14,678 nucleotides of DNA, taken from positions 1 to 14,678 of the forward strand of contig DASQLD010000505.1 of assembly GCA_035630195.1 (NCBI GenBank). The letters run 5' to 3'. Shown here in pieces: positions 6,990 to 14,371 of the stretch (within the stretch, counting starts at the first letter, position 1; every line of letters begins with the position of its first letter). The translations under genes and the position numbers were made by a program. This stretch comes from DASQDN01 sp035630195. GTDB lineage: Bacteria > Acidobacteriota > Terriglobia > Bryobacterales > Bryobacteraceae. A model generated the notes under the pieces. That model made no database searches and had not been told where the DNA came from. It worked only from the letters and a program-made list of their open reading frames with translations.

Positions 6990-7124
6990 ATGCCATCAAA
7001 GAAAAAACCTGAAGCCGACAACAAAGTCCAGGGCAGTGGAGGTGACCAAGGCGGCCGCTCCAAAGGGTCCGGGAAAAAGGAACAAAACCGGAAGAGTAGC
7101 GGGCATAAGAAGAGCGGCACCTGA
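6990..7124 (+). CDS. Small Lys/Gly/Ser-rich basic protein
   Basis: A 44-residue reading frame from ATG 6990, with a purine-rich ribosome site (AAGAGGA, 6979-6985) at a good distance. It is very rich in Lys, Gly, Ser, Gln and Asn, with no hydrophobic core (begins MPSKKKPEADNKVQGSGG). It looks disordered, similar in flavour to small hydrophilic stress-induced bacterial proteins that accompany YciF-like genes; that comparison is inference. An overlapping frame from TTG 6967 to TAG 7200 encodes 77 residues with a more ordinary C-terminus (ERPLRIGVQDEITGELFDSS), so one of the two could be wrong or a frameshift may join them. I favour the 44-residue product because of its ATG and ribosome site. Confidence 0.45.
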   Translation: MPSKKKPEADNKVQGSGGDQGGRSKGSGKKEQNRKSSGHKKSGT

Positions 7125-7333
7125 AGAGCGGCCCTTGCGGATTGGGGTGCAGGACGAGATTACGGGCGAATTATTTGATTCGTCGAATCGGCCGCTTTAG
7201 TCGCTTCGATAGGCTATGACGTACTTCAGGCCGTAGCGAGCGCGCCAACTCCATTCACGGCGCCCGGGGATTCCGGCGCGGGATCGTTTTCGTATTTGTT
7301 CGCCGGTATCCAATACAAGAGCATGCGCTCAAA

Positions 7334-8905
7334 CTATCCCATCTGCTCTAATATCAGATGCTCACGATGATTTGAAAAGCTGACTGCTTCTAGCGCAAAC
7401 GTCAAAATGCGACGTGTCTCGAGCGGATCGATGAGCGCGTCGACGTGCCCGCGGGCCGCCGCATGTTTGGCATCGAGCCATTCTTCGTAATCGGCGCGAG
7501 TCTTTTCGATTCGGCGCTGCAAATCTTCCGGTATGGGACTGCCTTCCTTCTGTAGCTTGTCGAGCTCTGGGCCGTGAACCGCCTTCACGGCCGAATCACC
7601 TTCCATCACACCAATGCGGGCCGTCGGCCACGCGAATGTGAAGTGGGGATCGAAGCCCTGGCCCGCCATGGCATAGTAGCCGGCGCCGCTCGCATGGTTG
7701 ATTGTCAAAACGATCTTGGGCACGGTTGCGCATGCCATCGTCTCGACCATTTCGGCTCCGGCTCGAATGATTCCGCTTGCTTCGGCTTCTGCGCCGACCA
7801 TAAAGCCTGACACGTCCTGAATGTAGATGATCGGAGTCTTATGGCGTTCGGCTCTCTCCACGAAGTAGGCGACCTTGCGCGCCGATTCCGTGTAAACGAT
7901 CCCACCGATGCGGGGACCGGAAGTTGTTTTGAGAAAGCCTCGCCGGTTTGCAATCAGCGCGATCGGGTAGCCCGACAATCGCGCATTTGCGCAGAGCATT
8001 TCGCTGGCATATTCAGGCTGAAACTCGAGGAAATCTTCTGAATCTAGGATGCGTGAAAGCACCTCGGTTACTTCATAGGAAGCGCGATGATTTGCGGGAA
8101 GCAAATTGTAGAGATCGTCTGGCTGCTTCGTAGGCGGCACGCCGCTCGGTCGGGAGACGGGTTTCCGAAGATCGCGAAAAAGCCTCCGAATGATGGTCAG
8201 ACAATCCGGATCGTCTTTCGCCGAGTAGTGCGCCACTCCGCTGATACGCGTATGCGTGCTCTCGCCGCCAAGCGACTCGGCATCGATAGATTGTCCGACT
8301 GCCCCCTTAACAAGATTCGGACCGCCAAGACCCATGAAGCTAACGCGCTCCACCATGATGATCACGTCACTTAGAGCGGGTAGATAGGCGCCACCGGCAA
8401 TGCATGGCCCCATCACTGCGGAGATCTGCGGCACATGCATCTTGCGTCGCATTAGAGAGTTGTAATAGAAGATGCGAGCAGCGCCGTACTGGCCGGGGAA
8501 GATGCCGTCCTGCAGGGGGAGGTTAACACCGGCGGAATCGACCAGATAGACAATCGGCAGACGATTGCGCATCGCGATCTCCTGCGCCCGCAAAATTTTC
8601 GTGATCGTTTCAGGCCACCATGCGCCGGCTTTCACCGTTGCATCGTTCGCGACGATCACCGCGGGCCGATCTTCGATTCTCGCCAGACCTGTCACCACTC
8701 CTGCCGCCGGAGCTTGACCGTCATAGCGATCATAGGCGATCAGAAGTCCGATCTCGAGAAACATCGATCCAGGATCAATCAGTTTGGCGATTCGTTCCCG
8801 CGCGGTGAGCTTTCCGTCTCGATGCTGCTTATCGACCTTAGCCGCGCCGCCGCCCTGCCGAAGCTTGTCTTCGATCGTCTGAAGCTGTTCCACCAATTCG
8901 CGCAT
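7334..8905 (-). CDS. Acyl-CoA carboxylase carboxyltransferase subunit (PccB/MccB-like)
   Basis: A 523-residue biotin-dependent carboxyltransferase, which moves CO2 from carboxybiotin to an acyl-CoA. Both crotonase-fold halves are present. The N-terminal half has KLTARERIAKLIDPGS, then VVANDATVKAGAWWPETITK, VYLVDSAGVNLPLQDGIFPG and the first oxyanion region MGPCIAGGAYLPALSD. The C-terminal half has IIYIQDVSGFMVGAEAE and the second oxyanion region NHASGAGYYAMAGQGFDP. The LVDS-x-NLPLQD and GGAYLPALSD sequences lean towards the methylcrotonoyl-CoA carboxylase beta type over propionyl-CoA type, but substrate cannot be assigned. Start: MRELVEQLQTIEDKLRQGG at 8905 matches the family; the frame stays open to 9094 but that part is antisense to the AI-2E gene. 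No biotin carboxylase or biotin carrier gene is in the window, so its partner is encoded elsewhere. Confidence 0.88.
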   Translation of the reverse strand: MRELVEQLQTIEDKLRQGGGAAKVDKQHRDGKLTARERIAKLIDPGSMFLEIGLLIAYDRYDGQAPAAGVVTGLARIEDRPAVIVANDATVKAGAWWPETITKILRAQEIAMRNRLPIVYLVDSAGVNLPLQDGIFPGQYGAARIFYYNSLMRRKMHVPQISAVMGPCIAGGAYLPALSDVIIMVERVSFMGLGGPNLVKGAVGQSIDAESLGGESTHTRISGVAHYSAKDDPDCLTIIRRLFRDLRKPVSRPSGVPPTKQPDDLYNLLPANHRASYEVTEVLSRILDSEDFLEFQPEYASEMLCANARLSGYPIALIANRRGFLKTTSGPRIGGIVYTESARKVAYFVERAERHKTPIIYIQDVSGFMVGAEAEASGIIRAGAEMVETMACATVPKIVLTINHASGAGYYAMAGQGFDPHFTFAWPTARIGVMEGDSAVKAVHGPELDKLQKEGSPIPEDLQRRIEKTRADYEEWLDAKHAAARGHVDALIDPLETRRILTFALEAVSFSNHREHLILEQMG

Positions 8906-8926
8906 AATCTTTCTAGTTAGTCTAAT

Positions 8927-10009
8927 GTGGCGTCTAATGAAGTAATGCTTGGGATCGATTGGCGGGCGGCGAGGATCATCTGGACAGTATTTCTTTTCGT
9001 TCTTACTCTGTTCCTGATTTATCTGGCCCGTGAGGGCATCATGATTTTCGTCGCGGCATTTTTCTTCGCCTACATGCTGACGCCGCTCGTCCAATTCGTG
9101 TGCCGTGTTGGACCCGGAAGCGTCTCAAAGACCGTGTCCCTCGCGGTAGTGTACGTCTCTCTTCTAGCTATCCTGATTTCATTTGGCGTCTGGCTGGGAG
9201 GATCGCTGGCGCAGCAAGCGTCAAGTCTTGTCGAACGCCTGCCGGCATTAATTGAGAAGCATAAGGATTTCGCCGCTCTACCGCTGCCAACGTGGTTGGA
9301 ACCGGCGCGCTTGCGTGTATTGGATGCGCTTCGCGTTCAGCTTGACGCGGCGGCAGGGAGAATCGGTCCGCTACTACAGCAGGCGCTCGGGGGGATTCTG
9401 GGCCTCGCCGGCAGTTTGATGTTCATCATCATTGTCCCGATTTTGACCTTTCTGTTTATGAAGGATTCCGCCGATCTGCGGCGGACTTTTTTGGGTTTCT
9501 TCGATGTCAACAATCGGCCGGTTATCAACGCCGTGCTGGAGGACATTCACGTAATGATCGCGCAGTACATGCGATCACTCGTTATCCTTTCTGTCTTGAC
9601 TTCCGTCGTTTATGTTATCTTCTTCGAGGCAATTGGTTTGCCCTATGCCTTGCTGGTGTCCGTCTTGGCGGCGCCACTGGAGTTTATACCCGTTTTCGGG
9701 CCGCTGATCGGCACTCTGCTAATACTGAGTATTGCCATTTTCACGGGTTTTCCGCATATCTGGTGGATCGTAATCTTCTTTGTCGCCTACCGAATGTTTC
9801 AGGACTATGCGCTACAACCCTATCTGATGAGTAGTGGCGTACAGCTACATCCATTACTCGTATTGTTTGGGGCTTTTGCAGGACAATCGCTCGGGGGATT
9901 GTGGGGAATGTTCCTCTCCGTGCCGATACTGGCCATCATCCGAATCGTATTCGTCCGCCTATATCGCAAGGAAAGTCCGCAACTGGTAAGCGGAAATGCT
10001 ACCAGCTAG
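8927..10009 (+). CDS. AI-2E/PerM family integral membrane transporter
   Basis: A 360-residue polytopic membrane protein of the AI-2E transporter (PerM/YdiK) family. Visible features are two N-terminal helices (about 14-34 and 36-60), a third near 66-88, an amphipathic periplasmic-type stretch (about 90-150), then several helices. These include the family core around GLPYALLVSVLAAPLEFIP and FGPLIGTLLILS, and the terminal GGLWGMFLSVPILAIIR. Members export autoinducer-2 (TqsA) or act as Na+/H+ antiporters; the substrate here is unknown. Start is uncertain: GTG 8927 or ATG 8945, neither with a strong ribosome site. The gene is divergent from the carboxyltransferase with only 21-39 nt between start codons, so its promoter must overlap that gene's 5' end. 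Its stop is one base from the stop of the convergent HAD gene. Confidence 0.87.
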   Translation: MASNEVMLGIDWRAARIIWTVFLFVLTLFLIYLAREGIMIFVAAFFFAYMLTPLVQFVCRVGPGSVSKTVSLAVVYVSLLAILISFGVWLGGSLAQQASSLVERLPALIEKHKDFAALPLPTWLEPARLRVLDALRVQLDAAAGRIGPLLQQALGGILGLAGSLMFIIIVPILTFLFMKDSADLRRTFLGFFDVNNRPVINAVLEDIHVMIAQYMRSLVILSVLTSVVYVIFFEAIGLPYALLVSVLAAPLEFIPVFGPLIGTLLILSIAIFTGFPHIWWIVIFFVAYRMFQDYALQPYLMSSGVQLHPLLVLFGAFAGQSLGGLWGMFLSVPILAIIRIVFVRLYRKESPQLVSGNATS

Positions 10010-10010
10010 A

Positions 10011-10616
10011 CTACTTCAGCGCGGCACGGACAAGTGAGCAGACTTCATTCGCCGCGGGGATAACAACTACATCGAGACCGGCAGCTCTTGCTGAAGCAAC
10101 TCCGGCAACAGAATCCTCAACGGCAATTGCCGATTTGACGTTTAGTCGTTCCATCGCAAGTAAGTACGGATCGGGGGCAGGTTTGTGTCGCGCGACTTCC
10201 CCTCCATGAACAACGGTATCCAGGAGTGGTGTGATTCCGGCTCCATCCAGGATGGATTCCACTTCACGAATATTGCTGGAGGTGACCACCGCTAACTTGT
10301 AGTCGGGTCGTAGCTCTTCGAAAAGCTCGCGTATTTCGCCGGGAACACCAATGGCGCCCATGCGATTGCGGAACAGCTCTTTCTTACGCGGATATTCGAG
10401 CGCAAGAGTCTCGATGTCGAAAGGCGGATCGGTTCTGGAACAAAGGTAGGCGAGCATCGCCCGATCCGTAATCCCGATGCAATTTTCGCTATAGCTTTTC
10501 CAGTCGAGCTCAATGCCAATGGATTTGAGGATATCGAGCCAGCACTCGTAATGCACTGGCTCGCTATCGACGACTACTCCATCGAAATCAAAAAGGACCG
10601 CTTCATATCGGATCAT
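10011..10616 (-). CDS. HAD superfamily phosphatase / beta-phosphoglucomutase-like (subfamily IA)
   Basis: A 201-residue haloacid-dehalogenase-type hydrolase that forms an aspartyl-phosphate intermediate and needs Mg2+. All four motifs are seen: I, FDFDGVVVDSE (D10 nucleophile, D12 acid/base); II, VVTSSN (T112/S113); III, K145 in ARHKPAPDPY; IV, AVEDSVAG (E167, D168). A helical cap of about 65 residues (about 18-85) follows motif I, as in beta-phosphoglucomutase and related sugar-phosphate phosphatases. The signature DGVVVDSEPVH plus VEDSVAGVASARAAG is typical of that group. ATG 10616 is used; a TTG immediately before is unlikely. It begins 10 nt after the stop of the M48 protease gene, so the two are probably co-transcribed, though no functional link is obvious. 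Substrate unknown. Confidence 0.88.
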   Translation of the reverse strand: MIRYEAVLFDFDGVVVDSEPVHYECWLDILKSIGIELDWKSYSENCIGITDRAMLAYLCSRTDPPFDIETLALEYPRKKELFRNRMGAIGVPGEIRELFEELRPDYKLAVVTSSNIREVESILDGAGITPLLDTVVHGGEVARHKPAPDPYLLAMERLNVKSAIAVEDSVAGVASARAAGLDVVVIPAANEVCSLVRAALK

Positions 10617-10626
10617 CAAATCCGGA

Positions 10627-11973
10627 TTATCGGCTATCGAATCGAACCGACTGCAGCATCTGCTCGTAGACGGGCTGGAGTTGCCGGAAATCCTTCTCCG
10701 GACCGATAAAGATCATGTAGAACAGACCTTCCGGACGTTGCGCCGTAACAAGCATGTTGATCTCACGGCCACCCATAGGTGATTGATTGTAGAGTGTTGT
10801 GACCAAACCGCTCACTCCGCCGATTCGAACACTCTTCTGATTGCCGCCCGTCTGCATAGATGGATTCGACTGGGCCAATTGCGCGATAAGGTCAGAAGTG
10901 TCCTGACGCAGATTGCCTCTGCCGTGAGGGCTAGTGAAGCTGACCATTACACCGTAGGCGATGCCAACGCCTCCACCGGAGTCCTGAATCAGCCCTGAAC
11001 GCGGAGCGATCGTCACCATGGCGCTGTTGTTATCGCCGAACGTCTCCCAGTTGCCCGGATAGGAGACGGAGAAGGCGCTGTTGCGATATTCACGCATGCC
11101 GCCCGATGGGCGAGGATCACCGGTCCCGACGGCTCCAGTTTGACCGGCTCTGTTGGTGGGCGCCGCTGGTAGAGCGCTTACTCTCGCCTGAATACGTTCG
11201 AAGGACGCCGTACTGCCAGTAGAGTAATTCGAGCGCGGCAGATACTGGATTTCCTCCTGGATCGCCTTCATGCGGTTACCAGGGTTCGGGTGGGACTGGA
11301 GAAACTGAGGGCCTCCGCGGCCGCCCTGCGCTTCCAGTTTCTCGAAGAAACGGGCGGCTTCCACCGGGTTGTATCCAGCTTTCGCCATCATACGAGCGCC
11401 AAGGATGTCGGCGTCGCTCTCAGCATTGCGCGAATACTTCAAGAGAACCGAATTCGCGCCAAGACCAATCCCGAGTTGCGCCAGTTGCCCCATCATTGAG
11501 CCGTTCCCTACGATTGCGCCCGCTAGCATTGCCGGAAGCTGTATAAGGTTCGCCTTCGATGCCTGGTTCGTACCATGTCGCAACGCCACGTGCGCGATTT
11601 CGTGTCCCATGACACCCGCCAGTTGCGCCTCATTGTCGGCTGCGGCGATCAGTCCCGTGTGGACGAAAGTGGGGCCTCCAGGAAGAGCGAACGCGTTGAT
11701 GCTCTTGTCGTTGATAACCTTGAACGTGTACGGGTAGTCTCCCGCCAAACCAGTGCTGACAAGCTTTCTTCCGATGCTCTCAACGTAGCTTTGTAATTGC
11801 TCGTCGCGGACCACCGGCATCTGTCGCTCAACTTGCGCAGCGGCCTCGCGTCCGAGTTGAATGTCCTGCTCCTTGGAGAACAGATTCCAGCCCGGCTTAA
11901 CTTCTTTTGGACCCTCTGCTGCGACGCTCAGCGATACAAGCGCGAGGACCAGAAACGACTTCCATGTTTTCAC
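10627..11973 (-). CDS. Secreted M48 family metalloprotease with C-terminal Mog1/PsbP-like domain
   Basis: A zinc metallopeptidase of about 448 residues, probably periplasmic. GTG at 11973 (or 11976) follows GGGGAGG by 8 (or 5) nt and opens a signal peptide KTWKSFLVLALVSLSVAAEG; a longer TTG/ATG-less extension to 12006 lacks this logic. The peptidase domain has HEIAH (H124, E125, H128) and the third ligand E185 in RNAESDADILGA, followed by the SHPNPGNRM motif usual in BepA/LoiP-type M48 proteases that handle outer-membrane protein quality control. After a Ser/Pro/Gly linker (about 250-295) comes a domain of about 145 residues beginning YRNSAFSVSYPGNWETFG, similar in pattern to Mog1/PsbP/DcrB folds; this is inference from the sequence style. 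There are no TPR repeats as in BepA. It precedes the HAD gene in one unit, divergent from ilvE. Confidence 0.87.
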   Translation of the reverse strand: MKTWKSFLVLALVSLSVAAEGPKEVKPGWNLFSKEQDIQLGREAAAQVERQMPVVRDEQLQSYVESIGRKLVSTGLAGDYPYTFKVINDKSINAFALPGGPTFVHTGLIAAADNEAQLAGVMGHEIAHVALRHGTNQASKANLIQLPAMLAGAIVGNGSMMGQLAQLGIGLGANSVLLKYSRNAESDADILGARMMAKAGYNPVEAARFFEKLEAQGGRGGPQFLQSHPNPGNRMKAIQEEIQYLPRSNYSTGSTASFERIQARVSALPAAPTNRAGQTGAVGTGDPRPSGGMREYRNSAFSVSYPGNWETFGDNNSAMVTIAPRSGLIQDSGGGVGIAYGVMVSFTSPHGRGNLRQDTSDLIAQLAQSNPSMQTGGNQKSVRIGGVSGLVTTLYNQSPMGGREINMLVTAQRPEGLFYMIFIGPEKDFRQLQPVYEQMLQSVRFDSR

Positions 11974-12049
11974 CACGTTCGCCTCCCCTTGTACAGATGC
12001 CAGCACGTTATAAGCCGTTTCAATACGGGGATTAAGTTATGCTAAGGGT

Positions 12050-12994
12050 ATGACGCCCACCCCCAGAATCTGGCATAACGGCCAGTTCATCGCGTGGAAC
12101 GACGCCAAGATCCACGTTCTGTCGCATGTTGTAAGTTACGGCAGCTCGGTGTTTGAGGGCATTCGATGCTACGAGACCCAAAGCGGTCCCGCAATCTTCC
12201 GCCTTCCCGAGCACATGCGCCGTATGATCGATTCCGCCAAGATTTACCGCATGGAAGTACCCCACTCGGTAGAAGAGCTTAGCGAAGCAGCCGTCGAACT
12301 CGTACGCGAGAATAACCTCGCATCCTGTTACATCCGGCCGATCATCCTTCGTGGCTACGGAACAATGGGCGTATTGCCGGGAAAAAATCCCGTAGAGACT
12401 TACATGGCTTGCTGGGAATGGGGAAAATATCTCGGTGACGAAGCGCTGAGTTCGGGCGTCGATGTCTGCATTTCGAGCTGGAACCGGATTGCGCCGAACA
12501 CCTTGCCTGCCCTCGCCAAAGCCGGCGCGAATTACATGAACTCTCAGTTGATCCGCATGGAAGCGGACGCGAATGGATATGCCGAGGGGATCGCGCTCGA
12601 TCAACAAGGCTACATAAGCGAAGGGTCCGGCGAGAACATCTTCGTGATTCGAGATGGCAAGTTGTTAACGCCACCTCTGGGAGCGTCGGTGCTACCTGGG
12701 ATCACCCGCGATTCGATAATTAAAATCGCTCAATCATTGGACATCCCGCTGGTCGAAGCGATCATTCCGCGTGAGCTGCTGTATATCGCGGATGAGGTTT
12801 TCTTCACCGGAACGGCGGCCGAGATTACGCCGATCCGGTCGGTTGATCGGGTCACGGTGGGCTCTGGTAATCGGGGACCGATCACGGAGCGGCTCCAAAA
12901 GGAGTTCTTCGGGATCGTGAACGGTACTGCCGCGGACCGATTCGGCTGGCTGACACCAGTGAAGTCTCGGGAGTTCGCGGGAGTTCAGAAGTAG
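12050..12994 (+). CDS. ilvE: Branched-chain amino acid aminotransferase
   Basis: A 314-residue fold-type IV PLP aminotransferase that interconverts Leu, Ile and Val with their 2-oxo acids, the last step of branched-chain synthesis. K157 in LPALAKAGANYMNSQL is the PLP lysine. The N-terminal SHVVSYGSSVFEGIRCYET and the PLP-binding SEGSGENIFVIRDGKLLTPP followed by LPGITRDSI are textbook IlvE motifs, and FFTGTAAEITPI supplies the phosphate-binding threonine region. RGYG is the usual substrate-arginine segment. The length matches the family (about 305-310). The start ATG 12050 has only a weak AAGGG immediately upstream (12044-12048), so the ribosome site is poor or the message has a very short leader. 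The gene stands alone, closed by a hairpin terminator at 13087. Confidence 0.93.
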   Translation: MTPTPRIWHNGQFIAWNDAKIHVLSHVVSYGSSVFEGIRCYETQSGPAIFRLPEHMRRMIDSAKIYRMEVPHSVEELSEAAVELVRENNLASCYIRPIILRGYGTMGVLPGKNPVETYMACWEWGKYLGDEALSSGVDVCISSWNRIAPNTLPALAKAGANYMNSQLIRMEADANGYAEGIALDQQGYISEGSGENIFVIRDGKLLTPPLGASVLPGITRDSIIKIAQSLDIPLVEAIIPRELLYIADEVFFTGTAAEITPIRSVDRVTVGSGNRGPITERLQKEFFGIVNGTAADRFGWLTPVKSREFAGVQK

Positions 12995-13086
12995 CAAACG
13001 GATCCAATCGGGCGCGCTCTACGGTCACCTCCCCCGAGATCTACCGTTCACACGCCCGTCATAAGGATCTTTGTCATTTGTAACAG

Positions 13087-13134
13087 GGCCGGCGGTGTTC
13101 GTCCAGGGAAATCGGACGGTTCCTCCGGCCTTTT
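13087..13134 (+). terminator. Nested-hairpin intrinsic terminator after ilvE
   Basis: GGCCGGCGG (13087-13095) pairs with CCTCCGGCC (13122-13130) with a single C-T mismatch. Inside it a second hairpin CGTCC (13100-13104)/GGACG (13114-13118) has a 9-nt loop. The outer stem is followed by TTTTC. It lies about 95 nt after the ilvE stop and before the nagA promoter region, separating the two genes. Confidence 0.6.
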
Positions 13135-13169
13135 CAACAGCAATAATGGTAGTGAATACAGTGCGTTAG

Positions 13170-13201
13170 CAGGAACCACCTGTATATATCCTGTGTATAA
13201 A
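13170..13201 (+). promoter_or_regulatory. Candidate promoter region of nagA
   Basis: AT-rich sequence directly before nagA holds TATATAT (13183-13189) and TATAAA (13196-13201). The second ends only 11 nt before ATG 13213, so use of it would give a leaderless or near-leaderless message; the first gives about 17-18 nt of leader. No clear -35 hexamer is present. The small inverted repeat CAGG-N5-CCTG (13170-13182) overlaps the expected -35 zone and could bind a regulator. No strong Shine-Dalgarno sequence precedes nagA, which fits a leaderless start. Confidence 0.3.
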
Positions 13202-13212
13202 TCAGCACCCTT

Positions 13213-14358
13213 ATGAAATGTTTTGGCCTCGATCCCTCGAGCGGATCTTATCTGGAGATCGAATACGACTCCATCATTAACGCGGTCGACACGCTAATCG
13301 ACACCCCAGCGGATCCGTTGTACATCACCCCGGCGTGGATCGATCTTCAAGTCAATGGATACGCAGCGGTTGACTACAACTCGCCCGATACTCCCGTTGA
13401 AGAGATTGCGCGTTCGATCGATGTCATTCATTCGACTGGCACTGGGCGCTTTTACCCAACCGTGATTACAGGCTCTCCCGACCGTATGGTGGGTTCGCTT
13501 CGTAATTTGGCGCGAGCGAAGAGTGAACTGGCGAAGGGCGGCTCGATGGAAGGTTTCCATGTCGAGGGTCCGCATATCTGCCCTGACGAAGGTCCGCGGG
13601 GAGCGCATCCCGTAGAGTGTGTCCGGGCTCCTGACGTGGAGGAGTATCGCCGCTGGCAGGACGCGACCGGCGGTCTCGTGCGATTAGTGACCTTATCCCC
13701 GGAGTGGCCTGAAGCGCCTCGGTATATCGAGACGCTGGTCGACGACGGAGTTGTCGTAAGCATCGGACACACGAAAGCGAACTCGTAACAGATCCAAGCT
13801 GCGGTGCGCGCAGGCGCAACCATGTCCACACACATCGGCAACGGCGCTCACGGTGTCATGCAGCGGCATCCGAACTATCTTTGGGATCAATTGGCTGAAG
13901 ATCGACTGGCCGCCGGATTGATTGTTGATGGAATCCACATCGGCGAAGCGTTCTTAAAGGTTGCGATTCGAGCCAAGGGTGTTACGCGTTCCGTTTTGGT
14001 GACGGATGCTTCCATGCCGGCAATGGCGACTCCCGGCATCTACCGCCTGGGCGGTCAGGATGTCGAACTCACGCAGGACGGGCGCGTCGTGCTTGCAGGC
14101 CAGACACGTCTGGCAGGCTCATCATTGCGGATGGACCGGGCAATTACAAACGTGATGCGAATGGCCGGCATCTCCTTGGTTGAAGCCATCTCGATGGCGA
14201 CCCGTAATCCGGCGCGTGTCGGACGAATCGCGGGGCGGCAGCGGGGATTGGCTGCGGGCGATCGGGCTGACTTCGTAATATTCCGTTACGACAACCAGAC
14301 CCATGCGATCGATGTCTTACAGACGATCGTTGGCGGGCAGGAAGTTTTCGCGGCGTAG
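13213..14358 (+). pseudogene. nagA: N-acetylglucosamine-6-phosphate deacetylase interrupted by an in-frame TAA
   Basis: NagA removes acetate from GlcNAc-6-phosphate in amino-sugar catabolism and peptidoglycan recycling. The frame runs 381 codons, a normal length, but codon 192 (13786-13788) is TAA, and the same frame continues without shift. Metal and catalytic residues are all kept on both sides: E118 in GFHVEGPH, H186 in SIGHTKA, H207 in STHIGNGAH and D265 in VLVTDASMPA. The N-terminal PAWIDLQVNGY replaces the usual amidohydrolase HxH, as is normal for NagA. At the break, HTKANS-stop-QIQAAVRAGAT aligns with the family pattern where Glu is common, so GAA to TAA (one transversion) is the simple explanation. 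The two halves (191 and about 184 residues) each lack part of the active site. It could be a fresh nonsense mutation, a sequencing error or readthrough; restart at GTG 13804 would not give an active enzyme alone. Confidence 0.88.
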
Positions 14359-14371
14359 GACAGCTACGCCG
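14351..14371. terminator. Perfect hairpin between convergent nagA and amidohydrolase
   Basis: CGGCGTAG (14351-14358) and CTACGCCG (14364-14371) form an 8-bp perfect stem with the 5-nt loop GACAG. The TAG stops of both convergent genes lie inside the stem arms. There is no T-tract on either side, so it may act as a bidirectional mRNA 3'-end structure more than as a classical intrinsic terminator. Confidence 0.45.

Noticed and set aside
7259..7290. GC-rich hairpin followed by GTTTTC as terminator after the small basic gene
   Set aside because: The stem is only about five base pairs (GCGCC/GGCGC) with a 10-nt loop and is separated from the short T run, so too weak to call.
8906..9094. 63-residue N-terminal extension of the carboxyltransferase
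   Set aside because: Hydrophilic, unlike the family beginning, and fully antisense to the AI-2E gene; MRELVEQLQ at 8905 is the normal start.
10007..10013. TAGACTA palindrome at the AI-2E/HAD convergent stops
   Set aside because: It arises simply from two TAG stops facing one another with one base between; no extended stem or T-tract supports a terminator.
12032..12607. Minus-strand frame of 191 codons
   Set aside because: Lies antisense to ilvE, which has clear PLP motifs; translation shows no recognisable domain.
13786..13788. Recoding (selenocysteine or pyrrolysine) or alternative genetic code at the nagA stop
   Set aside because: The codon is TAA, which is not used for Sec (TGA) or Pyl (TAG); other genes in the window end in TAA, TAG and TGA and read normally, so nonsense mutation or error is simpler.
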